The notes beneath the pieces were generated by a model, which saw only the letters and a list, made by a program, of their open reading frames with translations, was not told where the DNA came from and searched no databases. Both the position numbers and the translations under genes were made by a program. 35,399 bases of DNA from Zygnema cylindricum (Eukaryota > Streptophyta > Zygnematophyceae > Zygnematales > Zygnemataceae). Within the stretch, counting starts at the first letter, position 1, and each line of letters starts with the position of its first letter. Location of the stretch: positions 1-35,399 of the forward strand of contig JBBHKE010001648.1 of the NCBI GenBank assembly GCA_037447655.1, read 5' to 3'. Positions 10,408-20,568 of this stretch are shown piece by piece.

Positions 10408-11161
10408 AGGGTGTGTCCCCATGTGCATAAGGACGGGTTTTTTTCTGTCGATTTCCTGTAAAACTTAGTGCCGTACTGCCTAAGTTGCAATCGTACGAAG
10501 GAATCGCAAATTTGTAGAGTACAATTTGCGTCATCCTCGAATTTAGGATGTATGAAAATTTGTCGTCTTGTGTTTTTCAACCCACTTCTACGACAACAAA
10601 CGTCATCTTCAACCTTACGTTTAAAACACATGCGCGATGTGTTTTAAAACTAGGTATTTTTGATAAACAAATAGGAACACATATTCGCACGTGTCGTAGT
10701 TTTCGCAAATTTTCATACGATTTCCAAGGACAAAAAAGTACAAAATTCGCTATGTTTTGTCCGTTTGCGTTCGAATACGACGAAGAAAAGTACACAATAT
10801 GTTTGGTTTTGTCCGTTTTCGTCCAATACGGATGTCTCTTTGCGCAACACCCGATGCCATTTCACGTCAACGATAGGTGACGCGAAAGGTAAAGCCGCCT
10901 TCAACCGAAACGCATGCTGGAAGGCTATACGCCCATAATGTCACTTCGAAGACATGTTGCCAAGCCGCTCCAAAAATACCGCGCACTAATTGTGGTGACG
11001 CCGAAAACGGGCTACGATATTGTGAACGTATACAATCGTCACAAGCGTAAGTAACGATTTCGTCCTTACAAACATAGGGACACTTGAAAACCGGGTCCGG
11101 CGGATCAACGCTAAAGTACAAAGTAAGTTCGCTAAGTTACAAGTACATGGGGACATACCCT
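10408..11161. mobile_element. hAT-like non-autonomous element (AGGGYGTGTCCCC ends)
   Basis: Ends AGGGTGTGTCCCCATGT (left) and, reverse-complemented, AGGGTATGTCCCCATGT (right). Subterminal sequence is shared with the element at 19443-20087 in inverted order: both have a GGGTTTTTTTC-type block near one end and TTTAGCG.TGAT near the other. No 8-bp target duplication is visible here (TTAGAGTT versus TAGGCCAC), so one flank may have been rearranged. Short ORFs inside have no recognisable domain. Confidence 0.6.
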
Positions 11162-11162
11162 T

Positions 11163-11903
11163 AGGCCACTTCTCCATCAGGCGCCGACAGTAATGTAACG
11201 GATAGGTTTACTGGCACTAATATTTCATTCACTTCTCCATCAGGTCGTGTCAGCAATGGAATCTATCGCATACGTGTTTTCTTTCGATTGAATGCACGTA
11301 GATTCCTGTTCTGACGGCGAGCGAGATTCCAAAAGCAAAATGTCTAAAGCCGTATTAGTACAACCAACCGCAAAATAAAATACGCGAATGTAGATTTTGT
11401 ACGTTCGTGTTTTGTCATTGTACTAGCGGTGTACAATTTCTACGTTCCTGTTTTGTGGTAACCATATGGGAAATTTGAAGAAAGCATGTGCAGCAAATTC
11501 CGGTTGGCGATGGATGGTGGTGGAGGCGTCATGACACATTCTTCAAGATTTTTTTTGTGGTGGTTATCAAGCCAGATTCCGGATTCCCGTACCGGCCTCT
11601 GGCGCCGGGCATATGTCGGCTGGCGGCTCGACGCGGACCTTCCCACGCCAGAACGTTTTGATGCCCTAAGTGCTGCGTCCCCCGAGGACTCTAGCCATTT
11701 ACCGGACAAGTGACCTTTTTTAAATCGATAATCGGACCGGTGATGTTATCGCCCAAAAGTTTGAGAATCTTAATCAATCCCCAAGAATCATGTTTAAAAA
11801 AAAAAAAAAATAGTACGGCTTTGTACGGCAATGAGGTGGATTTGTACGAAATGCACTTTTCCGGTAAATAACCCTACTTTTCGCCTGATGGAGGTTCACC
11901 CCT
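11163..11903. mobile_element. Possible TIR element enclosing a GC-rich ORF
   Basis: CTCCATCAGGCG at 11172-11183 and its reverse complement at 11882-11893 form a perfect 12-bp inverted pair. Outer bases AGG...A at left and AGGGGTGA at right are loosely similar. The left end is partly duplicated: CACTTCTCCATCAGG occurs at 11167-11181 and again near 11230. The interior holds a distinctly GC-rich stretch (about 11560-11715) that ends a 75-codon plus-strand ORF. No target duplication is seen, so the call is tentative. Confidence 0.35.
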
Positions 11904-12721
11904 ATTGATAAACTAAGAGTAAAACGTTTTTTTTTTAAACAAAAAAAAAAAAACTAGAATGGATAACATTCATTACATATTTACGATAATTATGATAAAT
12001 GCTTAAAGCTAATAAATAACGAAAGGCCAGAATTTTGTACTTTTTCTGCGTGGCGGTCGGTATAGTTAGTTGCAAGAAATCGAGTTTCGGTTAACTTTTA
12101 TTTTCGTAAACGCCGGTCGGTTAACGATTTACAATTTTGTAGCGTGACATAACTTGGTCGGGCGTCAGTTACTCAGATTTTGAAAAGAAAAACGGTCGGT
12201 TTGGGTTATGTAAAATTTTGGCTTTTGCGACCTCTGGTCCCGGTACAATATATCGAGGAGTCTGCTCGATCGATATTCAATATATTGAATATAAAAATTA
12301 TCGCGATATGGATTTACCCGATAGTGAACACTACACTGCTAATTGTTATTAGTGTTGATAACACTAATTTTGATGCGGCCTTTTTCCGGCCCAAAATCAC
12401 AAAATAGTGTTAACAACATTATTTAAGGACGTGGACTACAATTTGCCACGTCTCTTTGCACTAAATTAGTAGCATTAATTATAATTTCGCATTAACACCA
12501 TAGATGTCTCGTTCGTACGGATTTTGTTATTTTTACAAAATTTCGTTTTTTTTTTTAGATTTTGAACCTTTCGTAAAATGCGAATACTTTTCGTACGGAT
12601 AATATGTACGGACACAATGTACGTAAACATTCAAATAAGGGGTTGAACGTACACTGTGAATCGTTATTAGCGCTAAACACTATTTTGGGTTCAATGCCTA
12701 AACGCCAACAAAATGTCAAAA

Positions 12722-13123
12722 ACTAACGCTAATTTATAGACCTAACAGTAATTTGGGCGATAGTCTTTGTTCACATGTTCGACGCTTGAACATGTGAGAA
12801 CAGATTCCCGCGATTCTCCCTCGTCTTTATGATTGAGAATCAAATTTGAGTGCACTTTTTCTTGGCGACGCACTCAATTTCCCGTGTCGACGTCGTTATC
12901 TGACACTTATTTTGTACGTCTATACAAAATAATGAGCAGTTTGCGTACAAACCGATTCATTCTTTATACTACACTATTTAAATTTTTCAAAAAGGCGAAA
13001 AAAAAGCAATTAACGCTAATTATACAGTAACTTTAGTTTGTGTTCACATGTTCGACAATTAAACATGTGAGAATATGTTTTCGTGATTTCCCTTCGTCCT
13101 TATGATTTGGAATCAAATCTGAG
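12722..13123. repeat. Diverged tandem duplication cut by the assembly gap
   Basis: A segment starting TAACGCTAAT (12724) and containing GTTCACATGTTCGAC, then the inverted arm AACATGTGAGA, then CGT(C/T)(C/T)TTATGATT.(A/G)GAATCAAAT recurs at 13011-13123 with indels. Each copy has the hairpin TCACATGTTC / GAACATGTGA or a one-base variant. The left neighbour CACTGTGAATCGTTATTAG (from 12652, after TA) looks like a TIR of the TA-flanked family, so this may be a decayed member. Confidence 0.5.
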
Positions 13124-13133
13124 NNNNNNNNNN
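13124..13133. other. Assembly gap (10 N)
   Basis: Ten unresolved bases separate the tandem duplication from the A-rich edge of retrotransposon copy B. Ten is a conventional placeholder length, so the true distance is unknown. Confidence 0.99.
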
Positions 13134-13283
13134 AAACAAAAAAAAAAAAAAACAAAAAACCAAAAAGAAAAAAAAAAAAAAAAAGGTGGTTTAAAAAACA
13201 AAAAAAAAAAAAAAAAAAAGAAGAACAACAAAAACCAAACCGTTTAAACAGTCCAAATTACACAGGCCTAAGACCATGCCACA

Positions 13284-13926
13284 CTAAAGATCAAAGCTAT
13301 GAATGTCGTCTACATGCGCCGAGATGCGCGGGGGTAAGTCTCGCATTCCTCGGCCATTAGTCACCACAATGCTCTGCTGGATAATGGTTGAAGCTTGGGA
13401 ACCTTGAAGAGCGGCAAAGATGCGTTGCCGGTCGAAAGCCGACATGAGAGTTGGAGAAGGTCTACAAGGTCCTCTATCTTCAAAAGATCGTCGAGCGCAA
13501 TCGCGTAAAAAGTTGTCGACATAAGAGAAAAAGGTCCCAAATATCTCCAAAGCAAATGGTCTGAAACTATCGGCTGAGTCTCGGCGCACGTAGTCACGTT
13601 CTTCGGAAGCCGCTGCATCCCGAGTATGCAATGTCGCACATGAGGAAACATGCTACGTCACCCAATGTTCTCGCCGCGCCTTGTAGAAACACAAGATCCA
13701 CACAAGGGCCTCGTGTACCCCTAGATTGAGAACGTGGCGGTAGTATGTGCGATACCTCGCGCTTGACTGATGTTTTAGAACCCGCGGCAACGATAGCATC
13801 CCATACCATGTCGTGTGCAATTGATCGCTTCCCACCGTGCGAGCAACGTAGCAAATGAATCCATTTCTCGTCTATAGGCTGACCACAAATGCCACGGGGC
13901 TTGCCTAAAAGGGAAGGTTGCGGCAA
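13284..13926 (-). pseudogene. Endonuclease-like C-terminal part of copy B, two frames
   Basis: One frame (13594-13926) carries QPSLLGKPRGICGQP, WIHLLRCSHGGKRSIAH, EVSHILPPRS and VDLVFLQGAARTLGDV. The next (13284-13631) carries SADSFRPFALEIFGTFFSY and DRQRIFAALQGSQ. A short deletion after GDV, where copy A has DLTNPTRSHV, causes the frame change. The knuckle Cys and His residues are kept. Confidence 0.6.
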
Positions 13927-14462
13927 GCCAAGTCGTAAGCGATGCGCAACATAAAATTGAGGAGAAGATAAACGGAGTGAATTGGTGTACCATTAAGCCA
14001 AGTTCCAGCCCCGAGCACCGCATACGATCGAAGTCGACCCCACGCTTCAACCGTAGGGAGCGCCTCGAGTAGATCATTGAATTCGACGCCGGCTACCTTA
14101 GCAGCTTCGTTGATGAGGGAAGAGGATGCAAGAAATTCAGCTTGAGCCTCGAATGGTAAAAGCGCTCAAGTGGACAATAACGTTTGGAATGAGAACAAAC
14201 CCTCGTCAACGTGAGAGATTCTATGAGCTAAAATAAGAGTATCATCTACTAAAAACCTTGAAGTAACAATAGATGCCACCAAAGCCCAACTCCCATGGGA
14301 AAATTCGTCCAATAAGGCGTCAAGCGTCTTTAACAAACCGGTTAACAATATAAGGGGCTTAATCAGGGAACCTAAAGCCCTTATACCCTCTCGAGGAGTG
14401 GAAATATGAAATCTTAAGGGAGAGGGGAATTTGGTGGCAGATGAGTCGAGCACATATAGTGA

Positions 14463-15009
14463 ATGATAGGATTAAGTATTGAGCACTCAATTTGCGACGA
14501 AACATTCTCGTATTAGCGACAAAACATTTTCGTAGCTAAAGTAGCGACGACCAGCGACAAAGTAGTTTCGTCGCTAAATATTTGAAGTGACGTAGAAGTT
14601 GCTTGTTCGGTTCATTTCGCGTGAGTTCTAGCCGTACTATAGAAGTGACGTGGAAATTGTTTGGCCGTTTCGGTTCACTTAAGTTATGGTCGTACCGTGT
14701 GGTTCACTTAAGTTCTAGTCGTACCGTGTAGTTCAAGTCGGTTGGTAGTTGACTTTCATTGTTGGTCAACTAACTTAGGACGGCTACCTTTTGTCGGCCG
14801 TATATTTCACTACGCGTTTTATAGTCGTGTACATATATATTTGTTGAGACTTCGTGGTAGAGTTATCTTTTTGGAGGCGTAGATTATTACGGAGGCATAA
14901 AAAGATCAACAGCTAAAGAAGATTTGTACTTTGGTTGTATTTAATATATTGAACTTTGGAGGAACACTTTCTTTGTTGTGTATACATCGTTTGGTTTGTT
15001 ATCTTTCAA
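14463..15009. mobile_element. LTR-like insertion in copy B
   Basis: Copy A reads TTTAGTGACTTCGAC (about 8145-8160) where copy B has about 547 extra bases between TATAGTGA and CTTCGA. The insert starts A-TGATAGG and ends CTTTCA-A, giving TG..CA ends, and has a TATATAT box-like run near 14831. No target duplication is visible. It contains TTTCGTCGCTAA / TTGCGACGAAA motifs at the left and direct repeats of GGTTCACTTAAGTT..GTCGTACCGTG at about 14665-14735. A solo LTR is the simplest reading; no coding region is inside. Confidence 0.5.
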
Positions 15010-15214
15010 CTTCGATGGTAAGGTGTATCTTAGAAAGTTGCTCCAAAAAATGGCAAAAGGCAAGAACAACCTGGTCCCTTCGGCCAATGATATGAGCAAC
15101 CGAAGGGAACAAACAACTTAGAAAAGTTGTCGCTTGTGCTCTTAGGGCCTGCAGGTGAGCGAGAGCAAACAAAGTGGTTCCTAAAGGGTCACCTTGACGA
15201 GTACCAATTACTGA

Positions 15215-15487
15215 TTATAAAGAGGTGATGTCCCTAAATGGGCCTCCGATGGGATAAAGCAAATGGTTGGGTTTGGAGTAAAACGCACGGACAAAAGGGA
15301 AAATTTGGTTAATAGGAGACGGCGCGTGTCGGAGCTCACGGAAAATGGCTTTGCGATCCACCGTGTTAAAGGCGTTGGCAATATCGACTTGGAGAACCAC
15401 CCAATCCGGATACAAGTCAAGAATCACCCGTAAACCGTGGACTACACCGCCAATCGCTATTAGAGTAGAAGTTTCTTTAGCGTACAT
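15215..15487 (-). pseudogene. Reverse transcriptase fragment of copy B
   Basis: The best preserved RT piece in the window. It reads VHGLRVILDLYPDWVVLQV, then the catalytic block VDIANAFNTVDRKAIF, ELRHAPSPINQIFPFVRAF and YSKPNHLLYPIGGPFRD. The Asp of VDIANAF is the first catalytic Asp of RT. The frame is cut on its 5' side by the TIR element at 15445-15986. Beyond that, 15990-16062 continues the same protein as HQFGVATRGGSEAV. Confidence 0.65.
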
Positions 15488-15986
15488 GAAAAATTACCGT
15501 GGTTTACGCTAATTAAGAATTTGAAATTTTTGAAAAAAAACATACATTCTAATTGTTTAATAATTCTAATTTGGATCTTTGAAAAAAAAAATGTCGGTCG
15601 CAAACATGCTTACACTAATATAAGTATTCGTACAAAATCTTACAAATCGTACACAAATCGTACGTTCACATGGACGAATATGTGCGAACGTGATATTTGA
15701 CAACCCGATTAGACCCCCTTTTTAGAGCGCACATTCTCATGCGTCCGCGGCTACTAAAACTCATTAATTGAACTTTTTCACTTAAAAAGGTACAATTTTG
15801 TACGGTCTGACACTCTCCGTACACCACACTAATTAACTGATGGCGTACTTCCATTTTGTACGGTACTAAAAATTTAACCCTAAATAGAGTAAAGAAAAAA
15901 ATAGAATGAACTGCGCTAATGGAGAATAAAATATAAAAAAAGCGGGACGGAATTAGCGTACACAACGCTAATAGCGATTGGCGGTG
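15445..15986. mobile_element. TIR element, TA-flanked (M2), with an empty site in copy A
   Basis: A 542-bp element with perfect 19-bp inverted ends, CACCGCCAATCGCTATTAG and its reverse complement, flanked by TA at 15443-15444 and 15987-15988. Copy A reads GTGGACTACCGCCTCAC at the same place (about 8595-8611). The insertion therefore split a single TA and duplicated it. No transposase frame is present. The interior shares blocks with M1 (9560-10177), such as AAAAAGGTACAATTTTG. Confidence 0.9.
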
Positions 15987-16064
15987 TACCGCCTCACTAC
16001 CTCCTCGCGTTGCGACACCAAACTGATGTGGGGAAAAATGATCTTGACAATGTAGTATAAACAT

Positions 16065-17222
16065 CGATGTACGGTGCGTAGTGTACCACTATTAGAGTAG
16101 AATAAAAATGTTAGGGTTAAGAGATTACGAATTATTGGAGTTCGTAAAATTGATGTTTAACTTTTTGACTTTAGATCTGCCGATGAAGTGGAAGATCTAC
16201 AACCGCTTATGACATGTTTTCGTATAATAATTGTCAAATTTAGTAGGGGTTCACGGTGTCATTACTAGAAATTGAAGGTATCGACAGTGCACCGACATTA
16301 ATGTTTGGCCGACATGTCACATGGCATAGCAGGTTAACGGCCGACAGTCAGCAACTTCATGTCCGCATTTGACATGATTCTGCCGTCCGCCGTCGTCTTC
16401 ATACACGTCATATGCGAAATTCAGAAAAGTACAGAACACATATAAACGGTTATATTTTGACGATATGTTTAGATGTTTACTACATGTACATGTGAGCAGT
16501 GTACGGCAGGTTTGTGGCAACCGCGTTTCCATGGGACGGAGCTACCGAGATGTAAATTCACGGTTGGCGGTTAAACCGCGTTTCCATGGAAGAAGCTTCA
16601 GGAAAGGAAGAGCGTGTGGTTCGAAAGGAAAGTCGACTCGAAACACCGTGGCTATCACGTAGCGTGAGACGTACTTTCCGTCGGATTCTCTGTTGACTTC
16701 AAAAGTCAAAACTCTATCAAATCGTACATAAAAGTACAAAGTAGGTGTAGAAAAGTATTGAATTTATACTTTTAAGAGTACGAAAATTGTACGTGTGAGT
16801 ACTCATTGACGCACCAGGTTCTAGAGTGTTTCCTGCTCAGATCGTGTAACTTCAGCAAGAAGAACTATAAAGTGAAGTTTCATTTCAACAATTATACCAT
16901 CTGGTTATATTTTCATCTTGAGGAATTCTCAGTTTTCAGGTTCACTGTTTACGAAGAAAATTCACTTGCAGAGAAAGTAGCCATTGGCACAAGTTCCTGA
17001 CAATTTCTCAACGTGATTGTAAAAACGTTGCTGGAGTTAAAAGTCTAACTGTGTTCATTTTTTCTTCTCTTTTCCAGCTCCTTAAACAATTACGAGCCAT
17101 TAAAGCTCTTTTACGCTCTCAGGACAGATTACTTATCCGGTTTCAATTTCTACTTTTTAGGAGAAACTTTTAATTTTTGAAAGTTCTTTCAAAACTTTGT
17201 TGAATTTACTAAGTTAGGAGAA
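16065..17222 (+). promoter_or_regulatory. Upstream region of MBF1
   Basis: No gene is seen. It holds a 16-bp direct repeat AACCGCGTTTCCATGG (16519-16534 and 16574-16589). It also has an imperfect heat-shock-element-like TTCTAGAGTGTTTC at 16819-16832 and a palindrome TTTGAAAG-TT-CTTTCAAA at 17176-17193, 30 bp before the ATG, probably within the 5' UTR. A CTTTTCCAG at about 17071-17079 could be the acceptor of a 5' UTR intron. All regulatory readings are inference. Confidence 0.3.
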
Positions 17223-17949
17223 ATGCCTAGCAGAGGTGTTGGTGCCTTCAATCAAGACTGGGAGCCAGTCGTTCTCTCTAAAAGAGCTCCAAGACAATCA
17301 GAAAAAAAAGATCCAAAAGCTGTAAATGAAGCTCTAAGGACAGGAGCTCAGATTGAGACTGTCAAAAAGTTTGCAGCAGGTTCGAATAAGTCTGGAAGTA
17401 CAGCTGTACCTTCTTTAAATACAAAAAAACTGGATGATGATACAGAGAATCTGTCTCATGACAGAGTGCCTGCAGAAGTGAAGAGCAATATTCAAAAGGC
17501 GAGACTAGCTGCAAAACTGACTCAAGCTCAGCTTGCACAGAAGATTAATGAAGTAAGTTCTGTTATGAAAGTTTTGTAAGCTTTATTATGAAAGTTCATG
17601 ATTTCTGTTTCAAGAATCGTCAATTCACGCTGATTTTTCTGAAGTCTCCTTTGCTGGTATGCATAAAAAATGATGTTGCCCTATTGAAAGAAGGCCAATT
17701 TGAGAAATTATATCTTTTATTTTCCACGTGGTCCTTGTAGTTGTCTGATGCATGATATATCGGCTGGTTGTTTTGGATGGTTTTGCAACTTAATTTTTTC
17801 ATTAAAGCTGATTATTGTCAATTGTTGCCGTTCTGCAGAAACCGCAAGTAGTTCAGGAGTACGAGTCTGGAAAGGCAATTCCTAATCAACAAGTGCTAGC
17901 CAAGCTGGAAAGAGTACTTAATGTCAAGCTTCGCGGACTGAAGAAGTAG
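17223..17949 (+). CDS. MBF1: Multiprotein bridging factor 1 (MBF1), two exons
   Basis: Transcriptional coactivator that bridges TBP and sequence-specific activators; in plants MBF1 genes are linked to stress and ethylene responses. Exon 1 is 17223-17552 and exon 2 17839-17949 (TAG), with a 286-bp intron GTAAGT..CTGCAG in phase 0. The product is 146 residues, normal for the family (about 140-150). The N-terminal MBF1 domain (about residues 8-80) has [22 protein letters not shown] and [18 protein letters not shown]. The Cro/C1-type helix-turn-helix (about 90-144) has [33 protein letters not shown] and [12 protein letters not shown]. The start MPSR and the STAVP stretch recall plant MBF1c, while [13 protein letters not shown] recalls MBF1a/b, fitting an early-branching plant with an undivided gene. 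The ATG context is GAGAAATGC. The frame is intact. Confidence 0.95.
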
Positions 17950-19402
17950 TGGACTCCGTTTCAGTTTTTTAAATATCTGCCCGAAGGATCATTCATGTAA
18001 GGCTTTTGTATATTACCGATATTTGATTTGCTTTTCTACATAATTTGTAGGTACTTGAGGAACATAATTGTGTATTTGCTTCTACTACTCCATATGGAGT
18101 GGTTTGTGTGTAGAATTTGCATATCAGAGTTTTTGGTTTCTTAATCAGAGTATATACTCTCTGTTGGAAATAGGAGTTAGTACTGACTGCAGCAAATGAG
18201 AGATGATTGTTCTGGAAGTTTTCTTTTATCGCTATCTCATTATTAACATCTCACACGTGTCGCGTTTTCAATGTGGCAGTTTCGGACTTTTTACTGAATG
18301 TGAATTTCATCTGATGGTGGACAACAAAAGGACACGAGCCAAAATGCAACTAGTCATAAGATTAAAAAAAAAATCTGCAAAATAGATCAGGAAAAGTAGA
18401 GTTAAAATGTTTTTGTCTCAAGGGATATGAAAATTTTTAGGTTTTTTGCATAATTGATAGGTGATAAGATGTTATTCTTGGTTTCATCTGTGAGGTTGAT
18501 AGACAATTGTGTACATAATTGGAAGGAGTCTTGAGACTTGCCGTTTTGTAAGCCGGAAAAGGGTAGAAACAAGGGAAAAAAATGTATTGTTTTATGATTA
18601 TTGATTTTTGTTGTGCTGTAGTTCTCTTCTTTATAGTTTATCACTTTTGGAGAGGCTGATAACTCTTTTTGCACGTTATTGGAAGGGACTTTGGTGACTG
18701 ATGTTCATCGTTTATCGAAAAGAAAAGAAAAGAAAAATGTGTCATGATTTTTGTGTTTTTACAGTATTCATGAAGTTTTTGAGTGATGGAATGATAACAT
18801 TTATTCTGCATTAGTACATGTTTCAATCCTCTCTGACGCTTTTCTGGTTTCTACTAGAAATGGCCGAAACAGTAACTGCGGGTTTTTTTCAGCATTACAG
18901 AGCACGTACAATTTGTCCTTTTAACACTGATCTCAATTTTTTTTAGGAAATATATATTGAGTGAAGAAGCTGGGATGTAATTCTACTCTGAAAATCGGAC
19001 TGACTATTGTTCCTGGAGTGGGACGAAAGCTCACACATTATTAGGAATGACTTGTTTTCGCGATGCTACAAGGAAATTAAATGCTAAGCTCCACATATTC
19101 CGGCGCCAATGCTTGGTTTTTGAGTTCTAAAATAGTGAATTTTATTACACCTGGATGAGAGAGTGTGTATACAAAGAATATGACATGCTAAATAATATAT
19201 CGATTTTTGTTAAAAATTCAACAAAATCACAAACACCGTAAATGTTACGCGTCTTCCGGAAAATAAGATTGGGACCAGTCAATTTTTGTCGCACCTTGAT
19301 ACAATTGAGTGGCAGAATTGAAGAAATAATTGCCCTTTCGTCGTATCACGACATACGTCAAACCTTGACGATTGCTGACGTGGAATTGAGGTGTGTGAGC
19401 TT
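17950..19402 (+). other. MBF1 3' region, no further gene seen
   Basis: The 3' UTR must lie at the start. The rest is AT-rich with a GAAAAGAAAAGAAAAGAAAA run near 18718-18738. A possible late splice acceptor TTTTTTTTAG occurs near 18936-18945 but no coding sequence follows. Short ORFs here have no recognisable features. Confidence 0.4.
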
Positions 19403-20267
19403 CACCGTGAATCTTTATTAGTGTTAAAAAAAATTAGTCTCTAGGGCGTGTCCCCATGTAACCAATATTTTGAAACGTTATTTTGGAATTTAGCGCTGAT
19501 TTTACGGTATACTTTTCAAAGTGTGCCTATGTCAATCGTTACTTGCGCGTTCATTATTTTGAATATGTGGCAGTTGTACACGTCGCCAATAATTGCGACA
19601 CCTGTAGACGCCGACAAACTGCTGACATTTGTAGACGCCAACGATCCTGGAACAAACTGCGGACATTTGTACGCCGCAAAGAGCTCCTGACATACTGGGA
19701 CAATTGTCGACGCCAAATGTCATTTGTTGACGCCCACAAGTGGACAACATAAGCAAACGGACAAACAATTTTTTTTTCGTGTATTCTCCCAACTGCAAAA
19801 AAACAAATGAAAACTTTTGACGCGTGCAACCCAGGCTTTCTATTCGTCAATAGGGTAGTATTTTGATTAAAAGCAGGTCTCGATTTGATTTCAGTGCAAG
19901 TGTGAAGATGAGCTGGAAGTGGGTCGCGATGACCAAATCGCCGTACCTTTCAAGTTCCAAGATGACGCAAAATGTATTTGAGTTTTTGCCCATTTTTCGT
20001 ACGGCGTAATATTTTAAAGTAGGAAGTACCATTTTCTGTGTAAACGACGGAAAAAAACCCTTACTTGAACATATGGGGACACGCCCTTACTCTCTTTCAA
20101 CATCTTTTTTCCCGTACACGCATGTCGATTTTTATATCTGACGGTTGCGATTGAAAGGTAAGATTCTCAACTTCCGATTGACGGTCTTAAATTGAGAATT
20201 GGACAAGTGTGTACGGAGAAAAAGAAAGTGGCGAAAAAAATATTAATTCGAATAGCGATACACGGTG
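19403..20267. mobile_element. TIR element of the TA family (M3), interrupted by a hAT-like element
   Basis: The left end CACCGTGAATCTTTATTAG (19403) and the right end, ending CGATACACGGTG (20267) then TA, match elements M4 and M5. The flank before the left end is TT, so one TA is lost. Without the 645-bp nested element and its target duplication, M3 is about 212 bp, equal to the other short members. Its right half (from 20154) is part of the 415-bp direct repeat. Confidence 0.65.
19443..20087. mobile_element. hAT-like non-autonomous element nested in M3
   Basis: 645 bp with 15-bp perfect inverted ends AGGGCGTGTCCCCAT. The flanking 8 bp are TAGTCTCT (19435-19442) and TACTCTCT (20088-20095), one mismatch, as expected for a hAT target duplication. 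It is the same family as 10408-11161. The interior has repeated TTTGTAGACGCC / ACATTTGTACGCC motifs at about 19600-19740. These give short Cys-containing ORFs on both strands that look like repeat artefacts. Confidence 0.75.
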
Positions 20268-20568
20268 TACCATATAATATGCGTTATGATATGTATATAA
20301 TATGAGTAACGTGCTAATAGAAAGGTCCGAAAAAAATCAAAAAGGTGTACTCTAAAACCATCATTCTGAATGAATAGTGGATTTGCTATTAAACTTAGTT
20401 TACGGAGGCAGATTATTTACTTGATGATATGGAAACAGAGAATTGTGTTTAGTTCTCGTCTGTTTAAGAACAAATGGCTACTGGATGGAATTCATTTATC
20501 TTTTCCCCCAAAAAAAATCCAAATTTTATCTACACGGAGAAATCTTAGGAATAACTCTCAACCTCATC
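20154..20568 (+). repeat. 415-bp direct repeat, copy 1
   Basis: Apparently identical, with no net indel, to 21783-22197 (offset 1629 throughout). It starts inside TIR element M3 (at AAAGGTAAGATTC) and extends about 300 bp past its right end. The flanks differ on both sides. Both copies hold the same 65-codon stretch starting MNSGFAIKLS, which has no recognisable domain. Confidence 0.85.

Larger units (their letters stand above)
13134..16062 (-). mobile_element. Decayed non-LTR retrotransposon, copy B, with two insertions
   Basis: The same element as copy A, same orientation and highly similar by eye through the endonuclease-like region (13260-13990), middle block (14040-14300), EGIRALGS block (14340-14460) and RT (15010-15440, 15990-16062). 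Relative to A it lacks about 290 bp (A 7704-7990) at the join near 14300 and most of the ADD box near 15090. Two sequences interrupt it: an LTR-like one (14463-15009) and a TIR element (15445-15986). Its 5' break, after GTAGTATAAAC at 16062, is the same base at which copy A stops (8684). It begins beside A-rich DNA at the gap. Confidence 0.75.

Noticed and set aside
15666-16064. 132-codon minus-strand ORF as a host gene
   Set aside because: It joins the end of RT copy B to the inserted TIR element M2, so it is a chimera of two mobile sequences.
19448-19850. Overlapping Cys-containing ORFs on both strands
   Set aside because: They arise from the repeated GTAGACGCC / ACATTTGT motifs inside a hAT-like element and share no known domain.
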